From: Halorussus halobius
GTDB lineage: Archaea; Halobacteriota; Halobacteria; Halobacteriales; Haladaptataceae
Assembly (NCBI RefSeq): GCF_004765805.1
Contig: NZ_SBIU01000004.1
Location: 186,001-250,000, forward strand
Length of the DNA: 64,000 nt
Direction of reading: 5' to 3'
The position numbers and the translations under genes were made by a program. This document shows, one piece after another, positions 18,251 to 27,256 of this stretch. Numbering within the stretch: the first letter of the stretch is position 1; each line of letters starts with the position of its first letter. The notes under the pieces are model-generated. The model was not told the origin of the DNA and made no database searches. It saw only the letters and a list, made by a program, of their open reading frames with translations.

Positions 18251-19363
18251 CTACTCCGCGTCGGCCAGCGCGTCCTCGTAGTAGGTCAGCGGGTGCGAGA
18301 TCGTCTCGCAACGAGGGTCCTCGATACTGCTGTCCTCGTCCGCCACCGGGCACTCGCCGTACGCCTGCATCGTCGCGCACGACGGCGGCGCGTACTGGGC
18401 TCCCGACTCGTCGCTCACGCGCTCGGCGCGATAGCGGAGCGCCCGCAACTCGGCCTCGGTCTCCGCGCCGGTGAGTGCCGCCAGTTGCTCGTCGTCGGCG
18501 TTGGCGCTCGCGAGGAACGACACCAGCGCGAACTCGGCGTGGGGCGGGAGGTCCGCCCCGCTCTGCGCGCGCTCGACCAGCCCGGACGCGCAGGGCGGGA
18601 ACCGCTCGGGCGCGAGCACGTCGATGTCGCGGGTCACGTCGATTTCCGAGAAGGCGTCCTCGAGTTCGGCCACCTCGTCGGTCAGTCCCGCCGCGATCTG
18701 CTCGGGCACCCGGGTCGGCAGCCCGTCGGCGACCCGCTGGCGGACTGCCTCCCGGAGGAGTTCGTGGAGCTCCTCGCGGGCGAGCGACACCCAGCCGTCC
18801 GCGAGCGCTCGGGTAACCAGCCGCCAGCGCTCGCCCTCGAAGCCCGACGCGAGCCGGAGGTACGCCGTCACCGCCATCGCGACCCCGTCGTCGCGTTCGG
18901 TCCGGTCGTCGCGCCCGTCCCCGCCCCGACCCGAGAGGTCGACCCGGTCGGCGAGGTCGAACTCGCGGAGGACGTACCGGAGCGGGACCTTCCCGTCGTC
19001 GGGGGCGCGGGCGTCGTCGTCGAGCGTCTCGAAGTCGGCCACGAATCGCTCGTGGGCCGTCCGGGCCTCGGCGGTCGCGTACTTGTCTATCGCGCCGGGC
19101 GCGTCGAGCAGCGAGACCAGCACCCGCGCGACCGGGTACGAGAGGAGTTCGGCCTGCACGCCGGGGTGACGCTGGCCCTCGGGCAGGTCGACGCTCCCGT
19201 CGAGGAGCGCGCGCTCGACCCGCTGGACGCCGCGCTCGACCGCCGGATGGCGGGCGTCGCCGGAGCCGCCGGCCGTGACGAGCTCGGCCAGGCCCAGGTC
19301 CGCCTCCCGGACCGCCTCGCGCGAGGCGTCGAGAAACGGGTAGTTGGCGTGGACGGCGTCCAT
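18251..19363 (-). CDS. priL: DNA primase large subunit PriL
   Basis: A 370-residue archaeal/eukaryal-type primase large subunit, partner of PriS in making RNA/DNA primers. The N terminus (DAVHANYPFLDASREAV) matches the family. The C-terminal domain has four cysteines suited to the iron-sulfur cluster: FPPC, PSCATM, GECP and DPRC. The frame is open upstream to 19465, but MDAVHANYPF at 19363 is the family start. No priS is in the window. The strand is opposite to the flanking genes, and a 230-base repeat-rich tail separates its 3' end from the tandem arrays. Confidence 0.93.
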   Translation of the reverse strand: MDAVHANYPFLDASREAVREADLGLAELVTAGGSGDARHPAVERGVQRVERALLDGSVDLPEGQRHPGVQAELLSYPVARVLVSLLDAPGAIDKYATAEARTAHERFVADFETLDDDARAPDDGKVPLRYVLREFDLADRVDLSGRGGDGRDDRTERDDGVAMAVTAYLRLASGFEGERWRLVTRALADGWVSLAREELHELLREAVRQRVADGLPTRVPEQIAAGLTDEVAELEDAFSEIDVTRDIDVLAPERFPPCASGLVERAQSGADLPPHAEFALVSFLASANADDEQLAALTGAETEAELRALRYRAERVSDESGAQYAPPSCATMQAYGECPVADEDSSIEDPRCETISHPLTYYEDALADAE

Positions 19364-19463
19364 ACTCGCCTCAATTCGGGCGACCCCGATAAACGCGACG
19401 GTCCCTCGGCAGGCCCCCGACGCCACCGCAGGCTTTGAGGGGTCGCCGTGTCTCTGTCCGGCC

Positions 19464-19799
19464 ATGACCGACTCGTCCGAGGACGCGGTTCGGGCCTACT
19501 ACGACGCCATCGACGCCGGCGACTACGAGGGGTTCGCCGACCTGCTCGCGCCCGGCGTCGTCCACGAGCGCCCCGACCGGACCATCGAGGGCCGCGAGAC
19601 GCTGGTGGAGTTCATGCGCGGCGGTCGACCCCAGACCGGAACTGCCCACGAGGTCGGGGCGACCTACCGGAACGGCGAGGGGAGCTACGCCGCCCGCGGC
19701 CGGCTGTTCGACGCCGACGGCGACCTCATGTTCGAGTTCGTCGACGCGTTCGAGGTCGAAGACGGCCGAATCGAGCGGATTCGAACCTACACCCGGTGA
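19464..19799 (+). CDS. SnoaL/NTF2-like protein
   Basis: A 111-residue cone-shaped NTF2-like fold protein. It starts DAVRAYYDAIDAGDYEGFADLLAPGVVHERPDR, followed by GRETLVEFMRGG and a C-terminal strand pair ending VDAFEVEDGRIERIRTYTR. This is the standard SnoaL-like/ketosteroid-isomerase-related arrangement. Members include small polyketide cyclases, dehydratases and ligand-binding proteins, and nothing here fixes the substrate. The gene diverges from priL, and the ATG at 19464 lies about 100 bases from the priL start. Confidence 0.85.
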   Translation: MTDSSEDAVRAYYDAIDAGDYEGFADLLAPGVVHERPDRTIEGRETLVEFMRGGRPQTGTAHEVGATYRNGEGSYAARGRLFDADGDLMFEFVDAFEVEDGRIERIRTYTR

Positions 19800-19960
19800 G
19801 ACGTCGAGCGGACCCCACCCCGTGGTCCGGCGGGAGCGTCGCCGGTGCAGTCGTGCGAACGCGGGACCGTCCGACTCGACCTCCCGTCGCGTTCTCGGAC
19901 CGAGCGTTCGAAGCGTCCGTAACAGATATGATACGCCGGTTCCCCTCTTACGGTCCGACA

Positions 19961-21598
19961 ATGCTCAGGCTCTCGTCCCGCGTCGTCGGTGCGTTCATCG
20001 CCGCAATTGGGGCTCTATTCGTCGCCGTCCACCTCAACGACGTGTTCGGCTTGCAACAGACGCCGGCCCGCACCGCGATCAGCGCCGCCCCGCTCGCCGC
20101 TTCGCTCCTCGTGGTCACGGTCGGCGTCGCTGTCGCCGACGAACGCCTCGTACCGCCCGAGTTCGTCGGTCGCGTACTCGCGTGGACGATGGGCGGCGGC
20201 GTTGCTATTGCAGCGTTCGACGCGTGGATTTTTGCGGGCGTCCTCGCGCGCGCCTCCACGTTGCCGACGACGGTCTCTCTCTTCGGCGTCGCAGTGCCCG
20301 GCGTGTTCGCGCCGCTCTTCGACGTGATTCCCTTCGGCGTGCTTACCGGGTTCTTCGTCGGCGTCTACGACGTCCGACGGCTCGCCCAGCAGCGGTCGAT
20401 CGCGCAGTTGAGCCGTATCAACGAGACGCTGCGCATCGCGACACAGGAGATGGTCGAGCTGGACGACCGGGAGACGCTCGAGCAGGTAGTCTGCGACCGT
20501 CTTGCGGAGTCCGACCCGTACGAGGGCGTCTGGGTCGGACGCTACCACGAGGCGGACGACGTCGTCCAACCGGCGGCGTGGGCAGGCCTTCCTGACGACT
20601 ACGTCGAGTCTATCGTTGTCACGGTTGACGAGAGCGAAACCGGCGACGGCGCTGGCGGGCGAGCGATTCGGACGGGGGAGGTCCAGACGGTTCCGGACGT
20701 TTACGCCGACCCGTCGATGGAGCCGTGGTGGGAGCTCCTCGAGCGACACGGTTTCGAGTCGCTCGCCGTCGTTCCCATCGTCCACGCTGATACCGTCTAC
20801 GGCTTCCTCAGCATCTACGCGGACCGCCAGAACGTGTTCGACGAACGCGAGACGGAGGTCCTCTCCGAGGTCGGCGAGTCGCTCGGCCACGCCATCGCGT
20901 CGATCGAGATGGTCGACCTCCTGGCGACCCGCGAGCGCGAACTCGCGCGACAGAACGAACGACTGGCGGAATTCGCTACGGTCGTCTCTCACGACCTCCG
21001 CAACCCGCTGAACGTCGCAGATGGCTTCCTCGACATCGCCCAGGAGAGCGGCGACGAGGCCGACTTCGAGCGCGTGCGCGACGCGCTCGACCGGATGGAC
21101 TCCCTCATCGAGGACCTGTTGACGCTCGCGCGCCAGGGCGAGGCCGTCGACGAGTTCGAGACCGTAGACCTCGCCGCCGTCGTCGCCGACGCCTGGGAGG
21201 TCGCAGGCGCGGAGTCGGCGACGCTCCACACCCCCGACGACCTCGGGACGGTGGCCTGTGACCCGAGTCGGCTCCGCCAGCTCTTCGAGAACCTCTTCCG
21301 GAACGCGAGACAGCACGGTGGCGCGGACGTGACGGTGACAGTCGGCGTCCTCGACGACACGGGGTTCTACGTCGCCGACGACGGACCAGGGATTCCCGAA
21401 GCGGAGCGCGAACAGGTGTTCGACGTCGGATACACGACTCACGACGAGGGGACCGGGTTCGGGTTGAACATCGTGGACGATATCGCGTCGGCACACGGCT
21501 GGAATCTCGGACTCGCCGAAAGCGACGCTGGCGGCGCGCGCTTCGAGTTCCGCGGCGTCGAGGGTGACGTCGCGCGACTCGACGAAGACGACCTGTGA
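19961..21598 (+). CDS. Membrane-bound sensor histidine kinase (4 TM, GAF, HisKA, HATPase)
   Basis: A 545-residue sensor kinase. About four transmembrane helices fill residues 1-130, then a linker helix (RSIAQLSRINETLRIATQEM). A GAF-type domain (about 155-290) includes VVPIVHADTVYGFLSIYADR. The phosphoacceptor helix FATVVSHDLRNPLNVADGF has the autophosphorylated His, and the HATPase has NLFRNARQHGG (N box), VADDGPGIPEAE (G1) and GTGFGLNIVDDI (G2). No response regulator is adjacent. An ATG at 19928 is in frame, but GATATGATA near 19924-19932 is better read as the TATA box for 19961. Haloarchaeal kinases of this type often signal to single-domain receivers elsewhere. Confidence 0.88.
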   Translation: MLRLSSRVVGAFIAAIGALFVAVHLNDVFGLQQTPARTAISAAPLAASLLVVTVGVAVADERLVPPEFVGRVLAWTMGGGVAIAAFDAWIFAGVLARASTLPTTVSLFGVAVPGVFAPLFDVIPFGVLTGFFVGVYDVRRLAQQRSIAQLSRINETLRIATQEMVELDDRETLEQVVCDRLAESDPYEGVWVGRYHEADDVVQPAAWAGLPDDYVESIVVTVDESETGDGAGGRAIRTGEVQTVPDVYADPSMEPWWELLERHGFESLAVVPIVHADTVYGFLSIYADRQNVFDERETEVLSEVGESLGHAIASIEMVDLLATRERELARQNERLAEFATVVSHDLRNPLNVADGFLDIAQESGDEADFERVRDALDRMDSLIEDLLTLARQGEAVDEFETVDLAAVVADAWEVAGAESATLHTPDDLGTVACDPSRLRQLFENLFRNARQHGGADVTVTVGVLDDTGFYVADDGPGIPEAEREQVFDVGYTTHDEGTGFGLNIVDDIASAHGWNLGLAESDAGGARFEFRGVEGDVARLDEDDL

Positions 21599-21767
21599 GC
21601 CGGGTAAACCGGGCACAGCGCGCCACGAATCGCAACCTCCCCATCCGTCAGCCGTCTCCGAGCACGGCCGGCCGTCGCCGCTACTGTGAGCTGTTACTGT
21701 CAGCGTCGTCCGGAGGCGAGCCGTTCGGCGGCGCGGAACCGTTCTCGGGGTCGAAGCCGTCCCCGTC

Positions 21768-22041
21768 GTGGCGAAAGTGTTTTTCACGACGCTGAACCGC
21801 CTCCTGCTGGTCGCGCTCGCGGGCATCTACGTGCGGCTCTACCGCGACCTCCCGAACAAGTACACGCGCAGCCTGCTCGTGTTGAGCCTCGCGTTGCTGC
21901 TGTACGCGTTCACGTCCAACCCCCTCGTGCAGGTCGTCTTCGGGTTCCATCCCCGCCCGGAAATCGGTGTCTTCGGGGTTCCTTCCCGACCTCTTCGTCG
22001 GGTTCGCCAGCGTCGTCCTCCTGTACCAGAGCCGGACGTGA
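21768..22041 (+). pseudogene. Small three-helix membrane protein disrupted by a +1 frameshift
   Basis: From the GTG at 21768 the frame encodes MAKVFFTTLNRLLLVALAGI and a second helix (SLLVLSLALLLYAFTSNPLV). After residue ~70 it turns into Arg/Pro-rich shadow to 22253. Skipping one base at the GGGG run (21975-21978) restores FLPDLFVGFASVVLLYQSRT and a stop at 22039-22041, a natural third helix and C terminus. The arrangement resembles small haloarchaeal three-helix proteins (DUF7521-like), though I am unsure of the family. Either a real one-base insertion in a homopolymer or a sequence error. Confidence 0.6.
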
Positions 22042-22282
22042 CGTCGGCTCTCGACCGGAAGGCGGCGTTCGGGCCTGCACCGTCCGGAGCCAGGAGGCCG
22101 TGGTGCGGGAGGAGCGTGAGCGAGGTCGTGCAATCGTGGGACACGACGGCACAGCTCGCGTGTGACGCTGACAGAGCGAGATCGCGAAAGGCGGCCCGCG
22201 TCGGCCGATTCCGGGTACCGTACCGCGACTCCGCCGGCACTGCGAAGTTTTAACACGCCGTCGGCCCTCGCTCTAGGAACCC

Positions 22283-22453
22283 ATGAGCCTCTTCAGGGAC
22301 CTCGGGAAGAAGGTCGAGGAGTTCAAGCAGGCCTCGCAGTCGGCCGCCTCGGAGGAAGCCGACTACGAGTGTCGGGACTGCGGCGAGCGGCTGTTCACCG
22401 ACCGCGAGGCGTGTCCCGAGTGCGGTGGCGACGTGGTTGCAGTGACGGGGTGA
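22283..22453 (+). CDS. Small zinc-ribbon protein
   Basis: A 56-residue protein: an N-terminal amphipathic helix (MSLFRDLGKKVEEFKQASQS), an Ala/Glu linker, then a zinc ribbon with two CxxC knuckles (ECRDCGERLF and ACPECGGDV). Such haloarchaeal micro-proteins bind one Zn and may mediate protein or nucleic-acid contacts; many are abundant but uncharacterised. It is convergent with serS, leaving only 22 bases between stops. Confidence 0.8.
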   Translation: MSLFRDLGKKVEEFKQASQSAASEEADYECRDCGERLFTDREACPECGGDVVAVTG

Positions 22454-22475
22454 CGGAGCGTCTCGGGCGACCGAA

Positions 22476-23858
22476 CTACTCCGCCTCGCCCGCGCCGACC
22501 GCGCTCTCGCCGACCTTCTCGTGGCCCTCGATGACCGCCTGGCCGCCCATGTACGGCCGGAGGGGTTCGGGTACCGTGACGGTGCCGTCGTCGTTCTGGT
22601 AGTATTCGAGGATGGCGACCATCACCCGAGGCAGCGCGACGCCCGACCCGTTGAGCGTGTGGAGGTACTCGGCCGACTCGTGGCGCTCGGGCCGATATCT
22701 GAGTCCGGCGCGCCGGGCCTGGAAGTCCTCGAAGTTCGAGACCGACGACACTTCGAGCCACCGGCCGCCCTCCTCGGGGCCGTCGTCCATGTCGTCGCCG
22801 GGAGCCCACACCTCGACGTCGTACTTCTTGGCCTGCTGGAACCCCATGTCGCCGGTACACATCGTGAGCACGCGGTACGGGAGGTCGAGGCGCTGGAGGA
22901 CCTCCTCGGCCTCGCTCAGCAGGCCTTCGAGCCGGTCGTCACTCTCCTCGGGGCGGACGAAGTTGACGAGTTCGACCTTGTTGAACTGGTGGACGCGGAC
23001 GTAGCCCCGCGTCTCGGTGCCGTGTTCGCCCGCCTCGCGCCGGAAGTTGGGCGAGAACGCCTGATGCTTGACCGGCAGGTCCTCGTCGAGCAGAATCTCG
23101 TCGCGGTACATGTTGGTGACGGGCACCTCGGCGGTCGGCAACAACCAGAGGTCGTCATCGTCGTACTCGTCGTCCTGCCGGGCGCTCACGCGGTAGGCGT
23201 CGTCGGCGAACTTCGGCAGTTGGCCCGTGCCGCGCATCGAGGCGCTGTTGACCGGAATCGGCGGGAGGACGTCGACGTACCCCTGCTCGCGGTGGACGTC
23301 GAGCATGAACTGCACGAGCGCGTGTTCGAGGCGCGCGCCGTCGCCTTTCACGAACTGGAACCCGCCGCCGCTGACCTTCGCGCCCCGCTCGAAGTCCAGG
23401 ATGTCGAGGTCCTCGCCGAGTTCGTAGTGCGGGGTCACGTCGTCCGGGAGGTCCCGGAGGTCGTCGAAGCCCTCACGATACCGCTCGACGTTGTCGGCCT
23501 CGTCGTCGCCGACGGGCACCGACTCGTGGGGCACGTTCGGGAGTTCGAGCATCGCCTCGTCGAGGTCGGCTTTCAACTCGTCGGCGCGGTCCTCGACCTC
23601 TTCGAGTTCGGCCTTGAGTTCCTGCGAGGTCGCGATGGCCTCGTCGGCCTCGTCGTGCTTGCCGGCCTGCTTCAACTCGCCGATGCGGTCGCTGACCTCG
23701 TTGCGCTCGTGACGGAGCTCGTCGCCCCGCGCCTTCAGGTCGCGCCACTCGGCGTCGAGTTCGAGGATTCGGTCGAAGTCCACGCCCTCGACGCCCTTGT
23801 CGTCGAGCGCCGCGCGGACCTCGTCGGGGTTCTCGCGTACGTAGTTCCGGTCGAGCAT
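22476..23858 (-). CDS. serS: Seryl-tRNA synthetase
   Basis: A 460-residue class II aminoacyl-tRNA synthetase of the common (bacterial/eukaryal-like) SerRS type. The N-terminal coiled-coil tRNA-binding arm spans about 30-105 (DAEWRDLKARGDELRHERNE onwards). The catalytic core has TAEVPVTNMYRDEILLDEDL (Thr-x-Glu serine pocket), motif 2 FSPNFRREAGEHGTETRGYV and motif 3 LNGSGVALPRVMVAILE with its Arg. It charges tRNA-Ser in the cytoplasm. Length and motif order are normal. Upstream lies an abrupt AT-rich island. Confidence 0.97.
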   Translation of the reverse strand: MLDRNYVRENPDEVRAALDDKGVEGVDFDRILELDAEWRDLKARGDELRHERNEVSDRIGELKQAGKHDEADEAIATSQELKAELEEVEDRADELKADLDEAMLELPNVPHESVPVGDDEADNVERYREGFDDLRDLPDDVTPHYELGEDLDILDFERGAKVSGGGFQFVKGDGARLEHALVQFMLDVHREQGYVDVLPPIPVNSASMRGTGQLPKFADDAYRVSARQDDEYDDDDLWLLPTAEVPVTNMYRDEILLDEDLPVKHQAFSPNFRREAGEHGTETRGYVRVHQFNKVELVNFVRPEESDDRLEGLLSEAEEVLQRLDLPYRVLTMCTGDMGFQQAKKYDVEVWAPGDDMDDGPEEGGRWLEVSSVSNFEDFQARRAGLRYRPERHESAEYLHTLNGSGVALPRVMVAILEYYQNDDGTVTVPEPLRPYMGGQAVIEGHEKVGESAVGAGEAE

Positions 23859-23939
23859 TCCTACGTGTCACATCCCGCTCCCGGCAAAAAACCGTATCGT
23901 TCGTGGGAGAGGGGTTGGCAAGGGGTGACGAAGTTGGTG

Positions 23940-24440
23940 TGTTCGTTCCAGTACGATGAGCCGACCACACTTCCCTAAACCACTAGAAATACAAATCCAA
24001 TAAATAAATATTTAATACTATATTAATAGTAGAAATTATATTCAGAAAGACCGTATGAGTCGAATAGTGATAATGCAGCTATGGGAAAGGAGCGAGTTTA
24101 TAGAATATTGTCAAAATATCTTATAAATAGATACATACTCGCCACCATGCTATCTCTATACGTGGCAAATATTATAATCTTATTTATTAATTTTAATTTT
24201 TCCGGAATCGTGCAGAGCGTCTCCGAGCCATATTTATATGTCCTGTATTATATCCCCTCCCTTGGCCCAGCATTCCTCACAACCTACTATATGTACGCCC
24301 TTGTGATATATAATATGTATAGGTTGTTAACGGAGAGACGGTAGAGAAGTATATTAGACAGTCAAATCACCTACCCGGCAGAGTTAGTAACTTCGAGGGC
24401 ACCGAGCCAAACGTTGATACACGATAGCCCCAAATGTGTA
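23940..24440. other. AT-rich island
   Basis: From about 23970 to 24360 the base composition swings from GC-rich to mostly A/T (runs such as AATAAATAAATATTTAATAC). It then returns to normal at the antitoxin gene. It contains one low-GC ORF and several TATA-like tracts. The abrupt change suggests acquired DNA. The first ~100 bases after serS hold no ORF. Confidence 0.75.
24081..24344 (+). CDS. AT-rich orphan membrane protein
   Basis: An 87-residue ORF with codon use unlike its neighbours (many ATA, TTA and TAT codons). The protein is basic rather than acidic, with helices around YILATMLSLYVANIIILFI and YLYVLYYIPSLGPAFLTTYY, ending MYRLLTERR. The unusual richness in Ile, Tyr and Leu and the low GC suggest recent transfer, perhaps from a virus or plasmid. 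I recognise no family. The ATG at 24081 follows several TATA-like tracts. That the frame stays open with a coherent membrane topology argues it is expressed. Confidence 0.5.
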   Translation: MGKERVYRILSKYLINRYILATMLSLYVANIIILFINFNFSGIVQSVSEPYLYVLYYIPSLGPAFLTTYYMYALVIYNMYRLLTERR

Positions 24441-24443
24441 CGC

Positions 24444-24755
24444 ATGAGCCAGAAGCACGTCACCGCTCGCGTCTCCGAGGACCTCTACGAGAAGATAGAA
24501 CGAATCAAAGACGAGGAGCAGACCGACCGTTCGACGACCATCAACAGACTGCTCGAACGCGGCGTCGGCGACTGGCAGATCGAGACGGCGGTCAGGCGCT
24601 ACCGGGAAGGGACAGTCTCGCTCGGTCGCGCAGCGGAACTCGCGGACGTTTCCGTCTGGCGGTTCCTCGACGTGCTGGACGAGCGCGGCGTCGAGACGAA
24701 CTACGACGAGAGCGACCTCGAAGCCGATATCGCGGCAGTGCGCGACGATGAGTGA
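24444..24755 (+). CDS. UPF0175-family antitoxin
   Basis: A 103-residue protein. The N-terminal half (HVTARVSEDLYEKIERIKDE, then DRSTTINRLLERGV) looks like a ribbon-helix-helix DNA-binding unit. The C-terminal UPF0175 part (YREGTVSLGRAAELADVSVW, RFLDVLDERGV) is typical of antitoxins paired with DUF3368/PIN toxins. It should bind and neutralise the downstream toxin and autoregulate the operon. The toxin gene starts eight bases before this stop (ATGAGTGA overlap), implying coupled translation. Confidence 0.88.
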   Translation: MSQKHVTARVSEDLYEKIERIKDEEQTDRSTTINRLLERGVGDWQIETAVRRYREGTVSLGRAAELADVSVWRFLDVLDERGVETNYDESDLEADIAAVRDDE

Positions 24756-25272
24756 GGTCGTCGTCACCGACTCGACGGTCCTCATCTACCTCGCCAAACT
24801 CGATGGCCTCTCGTATCTGGAGGCGTTGTTCGACAGCGCGTTCGTACCCGACGCGGTCTACGAGGAGGTCGTCACCCGAGGCCGCGAGGAGCAGTACGCC
24901 GACGCACTGCAGGTGGAAACGGCCGCCGACCGATTCCTCGACGTTCACGAACTCCCCGACGAAATCGAGGACAGGGCCGACGAGATTCAGCGGTCGTCCG
25001 GGCTCGAACGCGGCGAATGTACGGCAATCGCACTCGCCGAAGCCGAAGACGCGCGCTGTCTCACCGACGACCACGCCGCGCGGACGACGGCGGAGTCGCT
25101 CGGGGTCGCGGTCGGCGGGACCATCTACGTCCTGCTCGAAGCACTCGACCGCGAACGGCTCTCGTTCGAGGCGTACGTCGACGAACTCGACGCGCTAACC
25201 GGCGAGGGATTCCGGATGAGTGCGAGCCTCTATCGCCGCGCGGTCGAAGCCGGCGAGGAACTCGCCGACTGA
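24748..25272 (+). CDS. PIN-domain (DUF3368-like) toxin
   Basis: A 174-residue PIN-like ribonuclease. Asp8 in VVVTDSTVLIYLAKL, the conserved Glu in VPDAVYEEVV, GLERGECTAIALAEAE and RCLTDDHAAR supply the acidic metal-binding cluster. Such toxins cleave RNA when the antitoxin is lost. The gene overlaps the UPF0175 antitoxin gene. The pair follows directly on the AT-rich island, consistent with a mobile or defensive accessory locus, though the GC of the pair itself is normal. Confidence 0.87.
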   Translation: MSEVVVTDSTVLIYLAKLDGLSYLEALFDSAFVPDAVYEEVVTRGREEQYADALQVETAADRFLDVHELPDEIEDRADEIQRSSGLERGECTAIALAEAEDARCLTDDHAARTTAESLGVAVGGTIYVLLEALDRERLSFEAYVDELDALTGEGFRMSASLYRRAVEAGEELAD

Positions 25273-25320
25273 ACTTCCGCGGACGAACTCCTTTTACCCC
25301 GTCCGGTCCCACACTCGACC

Positions 25321-26235
25321 ATGACGAGAGGCGACCTCCGGGAGGTCACGACCGGCAACTGCTCGGATCTGTACTACCTCGACACCGGGATGTACGACAC
25401 CGACGGCTACGGCGCGGTGTACGTCTACGACGCCGCGCGGCCCGCCATCGTCGACACCGGCATCGGCACCCACCACGACCTGATTCTCGACGCGCTCGAC
25501 GAACTCTCCATCGCCCGGGAGGACGTGGCGGTAATTCTCCCTACCCACGTCCACCTCGACCACGCGGGCGGCGCTGGCTTCCTCGCGGCGGCGTGCCCGA
25601 ACGCCGAGGTGATGGTCCACGAAATCGGCGCGCCACACCTCGTCGACCCCTCCCGACTCGTCGAGGGGACGAAGGCGGCGGTCGGCGACCAGTGGGAGTT
25701 CTACGTCGACCCGAAGCCGGTCTCGGAGGACCGCGTGGTCGAACTCGTCGCGGGCGACACCGTCGACCTGGGCGACCACCGCCTCGACGTGTACCACGCG
25801 CCGGGCCACGCGCCCCACCAGTGCGTCTACCACGACCGCGACGACGATTCGGTGTTCGTCGCCGACGCGGCGGGCATCTGGGTGCCCGACCGCGAGACGG
25901 TCCGCCAGACCTCGCCGCCGCCGAACTTCGACCTCGACCAGTGTCTCGCCGACCTCGACACCATCAGGGACCTCCATCCGAAGGCGCTGTTGTACCCGCA
26001 CTTCGGCCCGGTCGCGTACGACTCCGACCTGCTGGACGAGTACGCCGCGACCCTCCGGGAGTGGGTCGAGTCGGTCGAAGCCGAGTACGAGGAGTTGGGC
26101 GACCAGAGCGCGGTCGAGGAGCACTTCGCGGACGCCACCGACATGGGCGAGGTGTGGAACGAGCGGAAGGCCCGCGAGGAGGAAAAGCTGAACGTTCGGG
26201 GCGTGGTGACCGCGCTCGAGCGTCGCGAGGGCTGA
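25321..26235 (+). CDS. Metallo-beta-lactamase-fold hydrolase
   Basis: A 304-residue MBL-fold enzyme. The first metal motif LPTHVHLDHAGGAGFL is complete (HxHxDH). Further ligands are at HAPGHAPHQCVYHD and VADAAGIWVPD, and a distal His in LLYPHFGPVAYD. A ~70-residue acidic helical C-terminal region follows the domain. Sequence order resembles glyoxalase-II-like or quorum-lactonase-like hydrolases, but the substrate cannot be read off. It follows the toxin gene by 48 bases and is convergent with the surface-protein operon; only one base separates the two stops. Confidence 0.88.
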   Translation: MTRGDLREVTTGNCSDLYYLDTGMYDTDGYGAVYVYDAARPAIVDTGIGTHHDLILDALDELSIAREDVAVILPTHVHLDHAGGAGFLAAACPNAEVMVHEIGAPHLVDPSRLVEGTKAAVGDQWEFYVDPKPVSEDRVVELVAGDTVDLGDHRLDVYHAPGHAPHQCVYHDRDDDSVFVADAAGIWVPDRETVRQTSPPPNFDLDQCLADLDTIRDLHPKALLYPHFGPVAYDSDLLDEYAATLREWVESVEAEYEELGDQSAVEEHFADATDMGEVWNERKAREEEKLNVRGVVTALERREG

Positions 26236-26236
26236 C

Positions 26237-27256
26237 TCAGCGGCCGCGACGCGCGGTCGCCAGAACCAGCGCGGCGAGTGCGAGGCCCGTGACGAGCGGG
26301 CCGAACCCCGGAACGCCACTCTCCGGACTGGGCGTGGGCGACGATAGCGCCGACGTGGCTCGCGTCGCCGTGGCCGAGTCGGCGCTCGTGGCCGTCGCGG
26401 CGACGGTCGAAGGCGCGTCACTGCCGGACGTCGTCGCCCCGGAAGCGGTTTCGGTAGACGGTGACGTCACCGTCGAGGCCGCCGTCCGCGTCGACTCCGA
26501 CGGCGCGGTCGTCGAGGACGCCGCCGAGGCTGCGTTCGACCCTCCCGACGACGGCTGGGACGGTCCCGCGTCCGGCGTCGTGGTTGACGGAGTGCTTGCT
26601 GTGTGGAGGTCGATGCGGTAGGTTCCGGCCGACACCGTCAACTCGACCGACCCGTCTGCCGGGACCGACTTCCGGGCGAGTTCGACCCCCGACGGGGTGT
26701 CGGCGACGACGGTCGTTCCGTCGTCGAGGCCCGTTGACGCGACCGAGAGGGTGACCCGTCCGGTCGCGTCCAGCGCCACGTCCGCGCCGTCGTCGCTCGG
26801 GTCGTAGACGGGGTCGCGGTAGGCGAGCTTCGAGACGTCGGACTCGACCACTATCGCGGGCGTTCCGACCGGGTCGACAGTGACGGGGGCGTCCCCGCCG
26901 TCGACGTTCCCGAGACACGTCCGGGCGTCGGTCGCCACGTCGACGCGAGCCGCCGCGTTGCCGGCGGCCGAGAGCGCGACCGTCCCCGCGTTCCCCGCCC
27001 GGTGGAGCGTGACGGTCCCGCCACCGTCGTCGAACGTCGCGTAGTGGACGTCGGCGGCGTTCTCGTAGACGGTCAGCCCGGAAGCGGCGACGTACGCCCC
27101 ACCCCCTGAACTGTCGACGCAGGACAGCGCGACGCCCTGGTTGCCGGCGGTGGCCCCGGCGGCAGTGAGACCGCCGACCGTCGCGCCGGCCAGCGTCCCA
27201 CCCACGAGGACGGTCACGGCGTACAGCGCCGCGAGTTTGCGCGAGGCGTCGGTCAT
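26237..27256 (-). CDS. Secreted PGF-CTERM-like surface protein
   Basis: A 339-residue protein with an N-terminal signal (LAALYAVTVLVGGTLAGATV) and a beta-rich ~200-residue ectodomain with two Cys (ALSCVDSSGGG, ARTCLGNVDGG). A Ser/Thr/Ala stalk of about 100 residues follows, ending in VPGFGPLVTGLALAALVLAT and ARRGR, the archaeosortase-type anchor. It is the last gene of a three-gene operon; its start overlaps the preceding stop by four bases (ATGA). The role is probably structural at the cell surface. Confidence 0.83.
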   Translation of the reverse strand: MTDASRKLAALYAVTVLVGGTLAGATVGGLTAAGATAGNQGVALSCVDSSGGGAYVAASGLTVYENAADVHYATFDDGGGTVTLHRAGNAGTVALSAAGNAAARVDVATDARTCLGNVDGGDAPVTVDPVGTPAIVVESDVSKLAYRDPVYDPSDDGADVALDATGRVTLSVASTGLDDGTTVVADTPSGVELARKSVPADGSVELTVSAGTYRIDLHTASTPSTTTPDAGPSQPSSGGSNAASAASSTTAPSESTRTAASTVTSPSTETASGATTSGSDAPSTVAATATSADSATATRATSALSSPTPSPESGVPGFGPLVTGLALAALVLATARRGR

